Below are positions 8,739-16,797 of a stretch of 23,210 nucleotides of DNA, piece after piece (position 1 is the stretch's first letter; every line of letters starts with the position of its first letter). The position numbers and the translations under genes are program-made. The notes under the pieces are model-generated. The model ran no database searches. It was not told the origin of the DNA and saw nothing but the letters and a program-made list of their open reading frames with translations. Source of the DNA: CAVOBC01 sp963693635. GTDB lineage: Bacteria; Pseudomonadota; Gammaproteobacteria; Pseudomonadales; Azotimanducaceae. The DNA lies in NCBI GenBank assembly GCA_963693635.1, contig CAVOBC010000025.1, forward strand, positions 1 to 23,210. Reading direction: 5' to 3'.

Positions 8739-9578
8739 ATGAGACACCCATTACATCACACCCGTTCAGCGATCTGCGCGCTGACTGTGGCGACGGCTTC
8801 GGCCACCTATGCAGACTCCATTCTCCTTTCGGACGACTATATCGGTGGCGGCGACCACGGCTACGGCGATGTTATTGGCTCAAGCGGCAAATTTGACATT
8901 CACTCGGCAACCATTGGACCGAGCGGAACCGAGCTCACCTTCACCTTTGACTCCAACATGGAATCGGGGCTCGGCAGCTACGCTTTCCTCACCGGCACAC
9001 GGGCCGGGGGCGGAAACGAGATTGGCTACGGGGACCTGTTCCTGTCGTCAACCGGCTGGGACCCTTTCGGGTCGGCACCCTACATGGACGACGACGAGAG
9101 CACAGGCACCTCATGGGACTATGCGATTTCACTTAACGATCGGTGGGACTCCGTCAGCACGTCCGCTTCTTTCTATGCGCTGGACGCCTCGGCAGATAAC
9201 GCCGCAAACACGCTGACCAGCGACGACTTTCTGTCGTCAGGGATCTATCGCAACGGTCAGGAGGTGGCTGTAAATCCTGCCTCTGCCAGTGTCACCTGGC
9301 TGGCCGATCTGCCCGACCTTGTCACCACCGACAACGGCACCGTTGTCGTGACAGTTAACATCGGCGGGACCGCGTTGCTGACGTCCAAAAGCGTCGATCT
9401 GCACTGGGGCATCACCTGTGGCAACGACGTCATCGAGTCCAGCTTCGCGGTGCCAGAACCGGTGGGTCTCGCCATCGCTATAATCGGTCTCGCATCAATC
9501 AGCTTCGCGAGTTTTCGACGAAGACGGCTCGGGCTCAGCGGATTGACCAGGATTGACCGTCTTGCCGGTCGCACATAA
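8739..9578 (+). CDS. PEP-CTERM sorting-domain surface protein
   Basis: This 279-residue exported protein has an N-terminal signal peptide (about residues 1-25, ending ATYA) and a C-terminal sorting signal: VPEP at 238-241, a hydrophobic helix, then RRRR. Such proteins are processed by an exosortase in the inner membrane and go to the surface or biofilm matrix. Just before the signal, LHWGITCGNDVIE resembles a motif common in PEP-CTERM proteins. The body is rich in Gly, Ser, Thr and Asp. The tail continues 16 residues past RRRR, longer than usual. The ATG has no evident Shine-Dalgarno, and a sigma-54-like promoter lies directly in front. Exact function is unknown. Confidence 0.88.
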   Translation: MRHPLHHTRSAICALTVATASATYADSILLSDDYIGGGDHGYGDVIGSSGKFDIHSATIGPSGTELTFTFDSNMESGLGSYAFLTGTRAGGGNEIGYGDLFLSSTGWDPFGSAPYMDDDESTGTSWDYAISLNDRWDSVSTSASFYALDASADNAANTLTSDDFLSSGIYRNGQEVAVNPASASVTWLADLPDLVTTDNGTVVVTVNIGGTALLTSKSVDLHWGITCGNDVIESSFAVPEPVGLAIAIIGLASISFASFRRRRLGLSGLTRIDRLAGRT

Positions 9579-9735
9579 CCCACCGACATTTCGCACCTGG
9601 CCGCGCATAACGGGCTCACACCTAGCCGCGGCGCACGCCGATCCAACCACCCGCAGCGACCCACAGCCGCCCCCGGGTGGAGGCCACACGACACTTGGTT
9701 TAAGCTCTCTTCAAAGTAGCAAGCTGTTGCCCACG

Positions 9736-10170
9736 TTGTCCGACATACTCTGTCGCATTGTCTTCAGTGGCACCCTGACCGGGGAATATGATGAAGAAGA
9801 AACGCAGCGCCGATTCGCTGCGAGTTTCAACCTCGACACGCAGCGACTGCAGCGCCTCTTTTCAGGCAAGGAGTTTGATCTTAAGAGCAACATCTCCGAG
9901 TCGCGCGCCATGGATTACGCATTCAAGATCGCCTAATCCGGCTGCGAGTGCGTTATCGAGATCATGCCGGAGGCCGATGACATCTCACAGGAACCCGGCT
10001 TCGTCGAGCGTCGGCGACCTGCCCGCCGCCAATGATTCAGGCGTGAACCGAGGGCGGGTGCTGTCATCCCGGACCGCAGGACTGTAACCTCCCACCGCAA
10101 GCTCGACATGAAACTGCTCGAGAGCCACGGTGATTTCCCCGGCAACTCCATCGACAACCCAAAGGGCTAG
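9736..10170 (+). pseudogene. Small conserved-type protein gene with two in-frame stops
   Basis: One frame stays coding-like for 144 codons but contains TAA at 9934-9936 and TGA at 10033-10035 before a terminal TAG. The first part, with IVFSGTLTGEYDEEET and LFSGKEFDLK, resembles a small N-terminal domain seen in uncharacterised proteobacterial proteins (VFSG..., then LFSGK...). After the first stop comes SGCECVIEIMPEADD, which continues that domain. After the second, FRREPRAGAVIPDRR and DFPGN look like the tail of the same protein. These resemblances are from memory, not a search. No frameshift is needed. The likely start is TTG at 9736, without a strong Shine-Dalgarno. Probably a decayed gene; readthrough is the alternative. 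Bases 9579-9735 hold nothing I can name. Confidence 0.6.
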
Positions 10171-10242
10171 TTCGTCCCGGACCGGCTGGCCCCTTACGCA
10201 CACAACGCAGATGCTGGCACGTCCTCATCGAACGTTGCCCTC

Positions 10243-10287
10243 TTGACTTCCGCGACAGTTGACTTCAGCGACAGTTGACTTCCACGG
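10243..10287 (+). repeat. Three 16-bp direct repeats, each with TTGACT
   Basis: Units start at 10243, 10259 and 10275; the first two are TTGACTTCCGCGACAG and TTGACTTCAGCGACAG, and the third is partial (TTGACTTCCACGG). Each begins with a hexamer close to the -35 consensus. They lie 33-77 bp upstream of the ABC exporter ATG, so they may be a promoter or regulator-binding array. A clear -10 element was not found. Confidence 0.6.
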
Positions 10288-10319
10288 ATCACGACTCACA
10301 TTTACGTTCTAATAACGCC

Positions 10320-12107
10320 ATGAACACGTTCCGAAGACTTCTGCCGTACATTCGCAAGCACGCGATTGCGTTTTGGGCCGGGATGGCGGCCATCTTCGCG
10401 GCTCGCTTCTTTGAAGCGATGATCCCGATGTACGTCAAGGAAGGTATTGACGGCATCAACGATGGCCAGGCCGCAATCGGCGATGGCGTCACCCAACTCG
10501 CGCAGGCCCTCGACAGTCTCACCGCCCCGGTCATTGGTATCGTCGTGTGTGTGATCGGTCAGATGACCCTCACGATCGGTGCACGCATCCTCATGCGCCG
10601 GATAGGCATGTTCACGGCCTACGATCTGCGCAATCGCCTGTATCAACATCTGCAACGCCAGGGTCCGGCTTTCTTCAGCGACTTCAGCATCGGCGACCTG
10701 ATGGCGCGTTCGATCAATGACATCCAACTCGTGAGGCAGATTCTCGCCTACACCATCCGGATGACGTTCATTCTTTTGCTGACCGCGGTCGTCGGTCTGG
10801 TCTTCATGTTTTCGCTCTCTGCCGAATTGACCCTCGCGATTCTCTTGCCGCTGCCTTTCATCGGGGGGGTCGCGTTCTTCTTCTCCAAACGGGTCTATCG
10901 CGAGTCCTTCGCGGTGCAGGAAGGCTTCTCGATGCTGTCAACATTCGTCCAGGAAAACCTGAACGGCATTCGGACGGTACAGGCAATGGCACAAGAACCG
11001 GAAGAGACCGCACGTTTCGCCCGGATCAATCAACATTACACAACGATCAACAAGCGCCTCTTCGTCACGACGTCGCTGCTCGGGTCTCTGATGCCCACGC
11101 TCTCCGCAGGCTGCATGCTAATCATAATCGCCTACGGCTCCTATCTGGTCCAGAACGGGAGCATTACACTCGGCACGCTCGCCGCTTTTTTCTCCTACCT
11201 GACAATGGTTCTGTGGCCGGTTCGGGATGCTGGTGCGCTGGTCACGCAGTGGCAGCGGGGCGCCTCAGGGACCAGTCGGGTCTTCGAAATCCTGGACCAC
11301 GAACCCGAGATCCGGGACCGACCGACCGCAGCGTATCCCGAGCTCACGGGCGAGGTCGAGATCCAGAACCTTTACTATCAATATGAAGGCAAGGACAAGT
11401 ACGCGCTCGAAAACATCAACCTGCACGTGCTGCCTGGCGAGACAATCGCGATCCTTGGTCGGATCGGCTCCGGCAAATCGACCCTGCTCCGACTGCTCGC
11501 GCGCCTGCTCGACCCCACGCGCGGAGAGGTCTTGCTGAACGGGCATGCGATCGCAGAATTTCCGCTCGCATACCTGCGCGAGCAGGTATGCCTCGTGCTG
11601 CAAGACCCATTCCTGTTTGCCGATTCCCTCGGGGACAACATTACGTACGACGATCCAGCGCGTGAGCATGACGAGATCTGGGAATCCGCCGAGGCTGCTG
11701 CCCTCGCCGAGACGATCGAAGGCTTCAACGATGGCCTTCACACCCTCCTCGGTGAACGTGGTGTCACACTGTCCGGCGGCCAAAAACAGCGCACCGCGCT
11801 TGCGCGGGGACTCATTCGAATGACCCCGATTCTCATCCTCGATGACTGTTTCTCAGCCGTAGACACTGAGACCGAGGAACATATCCTCGCCAGCCTGAAG
11901 CGGATTCGGGCACAGGAGACAACCCTTCTCGTGTCACATCGAGTGTCAACCGCCCGGCACGCCGATCGCATCCTGGTTCTTGAGGAGGGCCGCATCATTG
12001 AGGTCGGCAGCCACGCCGAACTACTCGAAAAGGGCGGCTTTTACGCCGACCTCGAAGAGGCGCAGCGCGCGATGTCGCGGCCCGTCGCGACGGTGCCAGC
12101 AACGTGA
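10320..12107 (+). CDS. ABC exporter half-transporter with degenerate ATPase site (MdlA/YheI-like)
   Basis: From the ATG this is 595 residues: a six-helix exporter domain (about 10-320), then an ATPase domain. Walker A GRIGSGKST starts at residue 380, the signature LSGGQKQR at 484, and the H-loop histidine is H540. Walker B reads ILILDD, so the catalytic glutamate is replaced by D509, as in the degenerate subunit of heterodimeric exporters such as BmrC. It would pair with the next gene in the inner membrane to export a drug, lipid or peptide; the substrate is unknown. A TTG 45 bp upstream is an alternative start but lies in the repeat array. It overlaps the next gene by four bases. Confidence 0.92.
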   Translation: MNTFRRLLPYIRKHAIAFWAGMAAIFAARFFEAMIPMYVKEGIDGINDGQAAIGDGVTQLAQALDSLTAPVIGIVVCVIGQMTLTIGARILMRRIGMFTAYDLRNRLYQHLQRQGPAFFSDFSIGDLMARSINDIQLVRQILAYTIRMTFILLLTAVVGLVFMFSLSAELTLAILLPLPFIGGVAFFFSKRVYRESFAVQEGFSMLSTFVQENLNGIRTVQAMAQEPEETARFARINQHYTTINKRLFVTTSLLGSLMPTLSAGCMLIIIAYGSYLVQNGSITLGTLAAFFSYLTMVLWPVRDAGALVTQWQRGASGTSRVFEILDHEPEIRDRPTAAYPELTGEVEIQNLYYQYEGKDKYALENINLHVLPGETIAILGRIGSGKSTLLRLLARLLDPTRGEVLLNGHAIAEFPLAYLREQVCLVLQDPFLFADSLGDNITYDDPAREHDEIWESAEAAALAETIEGFNDGLHTLLGERGVTLSGGQKQRTALARGLIRMTPILILDDCFSAVDTETEEHILASLKRIRAQETTLLVSHRVSTARHADRILVLEEGRIIEVGSHAELLEKGGFYADLEEAQRAMSRPVATVPAT

Positions 12108-13996
12108 CGACAGGCGCACCAGACACTGGCACGCCGCCGCGACTCGACCACGCTGTATTCGACGCGGATATTCACGGCCAGTCGCTCAACATGCACTACC
12201 TAGGCCGCATCCTGGTGTGGGTTCGACCCCATGCCCGCCTTGCCGCCCTCAGCGTTGCGCTGGTAATCCTTGCGTCGTTTGCAGCCGTCCTCCTGCCCGT
12301 GATCGTGACCCGGGTTGTTATCGACACGGTCATCATGGAGACCGCAAACGACCTGTTACCTGACTTCGGCTTGAATGCTCTGTCAGTTGAGGTGGGCAGC
12401 GCGCTGGGGGTTAGCGTCCTCACTGCAGCGTGTCTGCTCTACGCATTTTTGACGATCGCCTGCTTCACGCTCTATCACTTTCACCGCGTTACGTTCGCAG
12501 AGACCGTCCTCAACGCGTTGCGGGACATGCGCCTGAATCTGTTCGATCATCTGGAGCACCGACCTGCTTCATTCTACGACCGGGTCGCAGTCGGGCGCGT
12601 GATGACCCGCGTCACTAATGACGTCCAGGCGCTGTTCGAATTGCTCATGGGCATGGGCATGTTGATCGGCGAGTTCGTCCCCTTCTTCATTGCCCTCGGT
12701 CTCATGCTGGCGATTGATGTCGAACTGACTCTGTACCTGCTGCTTGCCGTACCGGTCTTTGCAGTCGTCACCTACTTCTTTCGCCAGTTCACGCGCCGCG
12801 TATATCGCTCTATCCGCAGTTCGGTGTCTCAACTCAACCAGAACCTGCAGGAGAACCTGTCGGGCATGGCTGTGGTGCAACTGTCGAACCGTGAGAAACG
12901 AAACCTTGCAACCTACACCGACATCAACAGGGATAACCGGACCCACGAGTTGCACGCCATCACGGTTGAGACGACCTACGGCGCGTTCATGGACAACATG
13001 GTCAACATGGCGCTCGCCGTCATCATCTGGTTCGGCGGCGGCGCTGCACTGCAGGACACGATCTCACTCGGCAGCGTGATCCTGTTTACCCAGTTCGTGG
13101 ATATGTTCATCCGACCCATACGGGCCCTCGGCCAGCAATACAACGTGCTTTTTCGCGCTATGGCGAGCGCCGAACGCATATTCCAGGCGCTCGACTGGCA
13201 TGAGTCCGTCAACGAGCCCACATCGCCCAAACCACTGCCGGACCGCCTGCGCGGCAAAATCGAGTTTCGTAACCTCCGCTTTGGCTACGACCCGAATGAG
13301 CTGATCCTGAAGGACGTGTCCCTAACGATCGCGCCCGGTGAGAAACTCGCCGTCGTTGGCCCAACGGGTTCGGGCAAGAGCACCCTCATCAGATTGCTTG
13401 GGCGTTTCTACGACTTTCCGGATGGATCGATATTTCTCGATGACCTCGACCTCAACCACATACATTCGCGCGACGTCCGGCGCCGGGTGGGCGTCGTGAT
13501 GCAGGACTTCCACGTTTTCTCGGGGACTGTCCTTGAGAACATCATGCTCGGCAATGCGCAAATCAGCCAGGAGGACGCGATCCAGGCCGCTCGCCTCGTC
13601 CATGCTGACTCATTCATCGAAGCACTACCCGGCAAGTACGATGAACCCCTCGTCGAACGCGGTCAGAACCTGTCGCAGGGACAACGTCAGTTGCTCGCCT
13701 TCGCACGCGTGCTTGCAGCGGATCCGGAAATTCTAATCCTTGACGAAGCAACCGCGAGCATCGACACCGAAACCGAGCAACTCATCCAGGACGCAATGCG
13801 GGAAATCATGCGAGACCGGACGTCCATATTGATAGCGCATCGCTTGCAGACCATCCAGGAAGCTGATCGCATACTGGTATTGAAGCACGGTGCGGTGAAG
13901 GAACTTGGCACGCACCAGGAACTCATGGACCTGCAGGGCGTCTACTACACGCTCAACCAACTCCAGTTCCAGGACGTGACCCTAAAACCAGACTGA
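12104..13996 (+). CDS. ABC exporter half-transporter with canonical ATPase site (MdlB/YheH-like)
   Basis: This 630-residue half-transporter has an exporter membrane domain (roughly 35-340) and an ATPase domain with Walker A GPTGSGKST starting at residue 419, signature LSQGQRQ at 523, Walker B ILILDE with catalytic E548, and H-loop IAHRLQ. The site is complete, complementing the degenerate partner encoded just upstream. The GTG start overlaps the previous stop (GTGA), indicating translational coupling and a heterodimer. An N-terminal extension of about 30 polar residues precedes the first membrane helix. No regulator or accessory gene is adjacent, so the cargo cannot be inferred. Confidence 0.93.
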   Translation: MTTGAPDTGTPPRLDHAVFDADIHGQSLNMHYLGRILVWVRPHARLAALSVALVILASFAAVLLPVIVTRVVIDTVIMETANDLLPDFGLNALSVEVGSALGVSVLTAACLLYAFLTIACFTLYHFHRVTFAETVLNALRDMRLNLFDHLEHRPASFYDRVAVGRVMTRVTNDVQALFELLMGMGMLIGEFVPFFIALGLMLAIDVELTLYLLLAVPVFAVVTYFFRQFTRRVYRSIRSSVSQLNQNLQENLSGMAVVQLSNREKRNLATYTDINRDNRTHELHAITVETTYGAFMDNMVNMALAVIIWFGGGAALQDTISLGSVILFTQFVDMFIRPIRALGQQYNVLFRAMASAERIFQALDWHESVNEPTSPKPLPDRLRGKIEFRNLRFGYDPNELILKDVSLTIAPGEKLAVVGPTGSGKSTLIRLLGRFYDFPDGSIFLDDLDLNHIHSRDVRRRVGVVMQDFHVFSGTVLENIMLGNAQISQEDAIQAARLVHADSFIEALPGKYDEPLVERGQNLSQGQRQLLAFARVLAADPEILILDEATASIDTETEQLIQDAMREIMRDRTSILIAHRLQTIQEADRILVLKHGAVKELGTHQELMDLQGVYYTLNQLQFQDVTLKPD

Positions 13997-14064
13997 GGCT
14001 ATACTTGCCTCGAAACGAGTCCTGCGGCCCGCGTCAATTTTGTCGGTCCGCGCAAGGTCCCTCG

Positions 14065-14087
14065 TTCCTGGACGAAACGTCCGGGAA
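14065..14087 (+). promoter_or_regulatory. Hairpin in the leader of the SDR gene
   Basis: TTCCTGGACG and CGTCCGGGAA form a 10-bp stem (one T-G wobble) around an AAA loop, 20 bases upstream of the AGGAG site of the SDR. There is no T tract after it. It could stabilise the mRNA, mark the end of the ABC transcript, or be chance. Confidence 0.3.
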
Positions 14088-14117
14088 AAGAAATCCAGCA
14101 ATTTTCAGGAGCAGCAA

Positions 14118-15002
14118 ATGAGTGACTTCGAAGGCAAGGTAGCGGTAGTAACCGGTGCGGGCGGCGGACTCGGCCGCGCCCACGCGCTCGAGCTTGCGCG
14201 CCGCGGCGCAAAGGTCGTGGTCAATGACCTCGGTGGAGCCGTCCACGGCGGCGGCGCTGGCGACATGGCAGATCAGGTGGTCGCACTGATCACTGCGGCG
14301 GGCGGCACCGCAATCGCCAACAAAGCCTCGGTCTCTGACAAAGAAGGGGCCAAGAGCATCATCACTGATGCAGTCGATGCCTTTGGAACGATTGATATCG
14401 TCGTCAACAACGCCGGCATTCTGCGGGACAAGTCGTTCAAGAACATGTCCCTCGACGAATGGGATCTTGTCATGGACGTCCACATGAATGGCACGGCGTA
14501 CGTCACCCATGCCGCGTGGCCGATCATGTACAAGCAGAATTATGGCCGCATCGTGTGCACAAGTTCCGGTTCGGGCATCTGGGGCAACTTCGGCCAGTCC
14601 AATTACGGTGCCGCGAAGATGGCGATGCTCGGGTTCATGAATGTACTGGCGCTTGAAGGCGCGTCGCACAACATTCGCGTCAATTGTCTTGGACCGGGCG
14701 CCGCGACAAGGATGACTGCCACCGTTCCCGGCCGTGCCGAGTTCGACCCGGACAACCCCCCTGCAGAAAGCGCGCCTGCACTCGTAACACCCGCAGTGCT
14801 GTTCATGTGCTCGGAAGAGGCACCAACCGGCAGGGTCTTCCAGGCGTCTGGCGGCCGTTACTCGGTCGCGGCCATGTACAGCAACGACGGTGTGAGCCTG
14901 GGTCCGGATGCGACGTACGAGGACTTTCTTGCCAACAAGGACACCATCCTCGACATGTCGGCTGCAACCGAAGGACGGCAAGCCCCGAACACCTCGTCCT
15001 AA
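14118..15002 (+). CDS. SDR oxidoreductase, (3R)-hydroxyacyl-CoA dehydrogenase-like
   Basis: This 294-residue short-chain dehydrogenase has the dinucleotide-binding TGAGGGLG (12-19), D37 in VVNDLGG favouring NAD+, NNAG (97-100), and the catalytic S150, Y163 and K167 in the SSGSGIWGNFGQSNYGAAK stretch. It closely resembles the dehydrogenase domain of peroxisomal multifunctional enzyme type 2 (HSD17B4) and bacterial relatives that oxidise 3-hydroxyacyl-CoA or steroid-type alcohols. The ATG chosen has AGGAG (14107-14111) six bases upstream; a reading frame extending to 14040 lacks such a site. The DUF3592 gene follows by 30 bp. Acyl-CoA metabolism is likely, but the exact substrate is not evident. 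Confidence 0.92.
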   Translation: MSDFEGKVAVVTGAGGGLGRAHALELARRGAKVVVNDLGGAVHGGGAGDMADQVVALITAAGGTAIANKASVSDKEGAKSIITDAVDAFGTIDIVVNNAGILRDKSFKNMSLDEWDLVMDVHMNGTAYVTHAAWPIMYKQNYGRIVCTSSGSGIWGNFGQSNYGAAKMAMLGFMNVLALEGASHNIRVNCLGPGAATRMTATVPGRAEFDPDNPPAESAPALVTPAVLFMCSEEAPTGRVFQASGGRYSVAAMYSNDGVSLGPDATYEDFLANKDTILDMSAATEGRQAPNTSS

Positions 15003-15032
15003 GAGCCCCGCAATAACGCCGACCAGACCGAT

Positions 15033-15503
15033 TTGATTCGGTCAGCACGACTAACCGCGTTTGCCCTGCTCGCCATTGGAGCAGGGCTGCTCCTGCTCTC
15101 GGCGTACGTATCAGTGGTTTCGCTACTGGCGATGGACTGGCCCAAGACAGAAGGCATTATCTTCACGGCGTCAGCGACACGTACCTTTGGGAACCTGGAG
15201 AAGGGCTCAGGTTTCTTCGGTATCGACGTCAAGTACCGCTATACGATCAGAGGACTGCCCTTCGAAGGCGACCATCTGCACGCTGTTGACCTCGCCTTGA
15301 TCGATCAGGGGACTGCACTCGGCTTTGTCGACGATCACCCGTCCGGCAGGCTAATCGATGTCTACTATGATGCAGACGATCCCGGCAGCGCCCTCCTCCT
15401 GACGGGGATACCACCGTCAGTCTTCAACCTTTTTTTGCCGTCGCTGATCTTTCAGGCCGTCGGTGCCAGCATGCTGATGCGCGCGACGGCCCGCGCCATG
15501 TGA
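15033..15503 (+). CDS. DUF3592 family membrane protein
   Basis: This 156-residue protein has one hydrophobic helix near each end (about 8-30 and 127-150) and an extracytoplasmic beta-rich middle. WPKTEGIIFTA after the first helix and the VKYRYTIRG and VYYDADDPGSALL segments are typical of DUF3592, a family of unknown function. No ATG is available; TTG at 15033 is the likely start, 30 bp after the SDR stop, so it probably shares that transcript. It converges on the lactonase gene. Confidence 0.8.
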   Translation: MIRSARLTAFALLAIGAGLLLLSAYVSVVSLLAMDWPKTEGIIFTASATRTFGNLEKGSGFFGIDVKYRYTIRGLPFEGDHLHAVDLALIDQGTALGFVDDHPSGRLIDVYYDADDPGSALLLTGIPPSVFNLFLPSLIFQAVGASMLMRATARAM

Positions 15504-15556
15504 GGAGGAGGTCACACCCGCTTGCTGCGGAACGACACCACACGAACCCGGCGGCC

Positions 15557-15571
15557 TCTGCGCTCCGCAGA
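15557..15571. terminator. Short hairpin between convergent genes
   Basis: TCTGCG and CGCAGA flank a 3-base loop between the DUF3592 stop and the lactonase stop. It has no T tract on either side; a weak or partial terminator at best. Confidence 0.3.
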
Positions 15572-15573
15572 TG

Positions 15574-16617
15574 TCACCGAAAGAAAATGCAGGTTGGCGC
15601 CGGTACCGTCACCCGCGAGATCTCCGCCAGCCGTCCTGTCTCAACGTCCCGGGCAAATACCACAACGCAATCCGAGTGCGTATTAGCAACCAGCAACGAG
15701 CGCTCATCCGGTGCCAGGGCGAAATGACGCGGATGGCGTCCGCCCGAGCCCACATGTTGCAAAGGCACCAGCACGTCACCTTCAACGCCGAAAACAGCGA
15801 TGTTGTCCTGCCCGCGATTGCTCACATAAAGAAAGCGACCGTCGCGACTCAGGTGAATGTCTGCAGCAGAACTTGGCGCATCATTGCCAACCTCAAGGGC
15901 CGAGTATCTGCTCAATTCCAGCGGTCCTGCAGCAGTGAGCGCGAGTCTGGTGACTGTGCTGTCGAGTTCATTGACAAGGTACATGACGTCATCACATATA
16001 CAAAAATGCCGCGGTCCAGCGCCAGGAGCGAGTCGCACAGTCTCACGCTCACCCGCGGCAACCTGACCGCCCCGTACGGCATAGCGCACCAACTCGTCGA
16101 GGCCGAGATCGGCCACGTACAGATGGCATCCGTCCACTGAGGGCACTGCACTGTGAACATGAGGGCTCGCCTGACGGACCGGATCCGTGCCCCGGCCGTG
16201 ATGCGCAATCAGAGATCGCAGTCCACCAATCGCCCCGTCTTCGTCAAGCCCAAAGGTCGCGAGCGTTCCGCCGGCATAGTTGCTGACAACGAGATAGCCG
16301 CCGAGCGGATCCAGACTCAGGTGGCACGGGTCGCCGCCCATCGACGCGCAGCGACCTCGAAGACTGGTGTCCCCTGGACACCACCAGCCGATGCCGCCAC
16401 TGTCCTGCGCGTAATCTCCTGTTTCAATGACGGTGTAGAAGATTGGCAGGGTTGGATGACCCGCGACAAAAGACGGGTTCTCTGCCTGCGTTGCCGCACC
16501 CAGCGTCACATCGCGCCCGTCGAACGAAGCCGCATACACGCCGAGAGACCCGGTGCCACCTTGACCATCGCTTGGGGTACCGGTTCGCGTATAGGTTCCG
16601 ATCAGGAGATCGGCCAT
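15574..16617 (-). CDS. Lactonase-family seven-bladed beta-propeller (6-phosphogluconolactonase-like)
   Basis: This 347-residue protein begins with LLIGTYTRTG and repeats propeller-blade patterns such as GGYLVVSNYAGGTLATF, GCHLYVADLGLDELVRY, GRFLYVSNRGQDNIAVF and RSLLVANTHSDCVVVF. These identify the YbhE/Pgl beta-propeller family, some of which hydrolyse 6-phosphogluconolactone while others act on different lactones. SPHVHSAVPS and AGPRHF carry the conserved histidines. No signal peptide is seen, so it is probably cytosolic. A very strong AAAGGAGG Shine-Dalgarno (complement of 16624-16631) fixes the ATG. No pentose-phosphate genes are adjacent, so the exact substrate remains open. Confidence 0.9.
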   Translation of the reverse strand: MADLLIGTYTRTGTPSDGQGGTGSLGVYAASFDGRDVTLGAATQAENPSFVAGHPTLPIFYTVIETGDYAQDSGGIGWWCPGDTSLRGRCASMGGDPCHLSLDPLGGYLVVSNYAGGTLATFGLDEDGAIGGLRSLIAHHGRGTDPVRQASPHVHSAVPSVDGCHLYVADLGLDELVRYAVRGGQVAAGERETVRLAPGAGPRHFCICDDVMYLVNELDSTVTRLALTAAGPLELSRYSALEVGNDAPSSAADIHLSRDGRFLYVSNRGQDNIAVFGVEGDVLVPLQHVGSGGRHPRHFALAPDERSLLVANTHSDCVVVFARDVETGRLAEISRVTVPAPTCIFFR

Positions 16618-16644
16618 TGGGTTCCTCCTTTAGGTGCGCCATCA

Positions 16645-16797
16645 ATTCTTGGGAGTCGGTTTGCAGACAGACCTCGCGCACTTTCTTGCAAGTAATCGCC
16701 GTGCAAGTAAATAGCCTTGCAGAAAATGGCGTTGCATCCCTGTACCAACACGCGAGCGCTGCCCCAGAACGGCGTTCTGGGGCAGGAACTAAACTAC
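16645..16797 (+). repeat. Dispersed intergenic repeat, copy 2 (most complete)
   Basis: The left 38 bases (16645-16682) match 23151-23188 at 33 of 38 positions. The right part (16717-16797) matches 174-255 at about 80%. The middle holds TTGCA or GTGCA words at 16686, 16701, 16717 and 16732, a period of 15-16 bp. Near the right end is a perfect hairpin: TGCCCCAGAAC (16760-16770) and its reverse complement (16774-16784) around GGC. It sits upstream of the lactonase and far upstream of cysD. No coding role is seen. Confidence 0.75.

Noticed and set aside
14034..14981. 315-codon minus-strand open frame across the SDR gene
   Set aside because: It is antisense to a clear SDR with all catalytic residues; long shadows are common at this GC content.
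16686..16736. Periodic TTGCA words as a CRISPR or classic tandem array
   Set aside because: The units are only 15-16 bp, diverged, and without spacers of CRISPR length.
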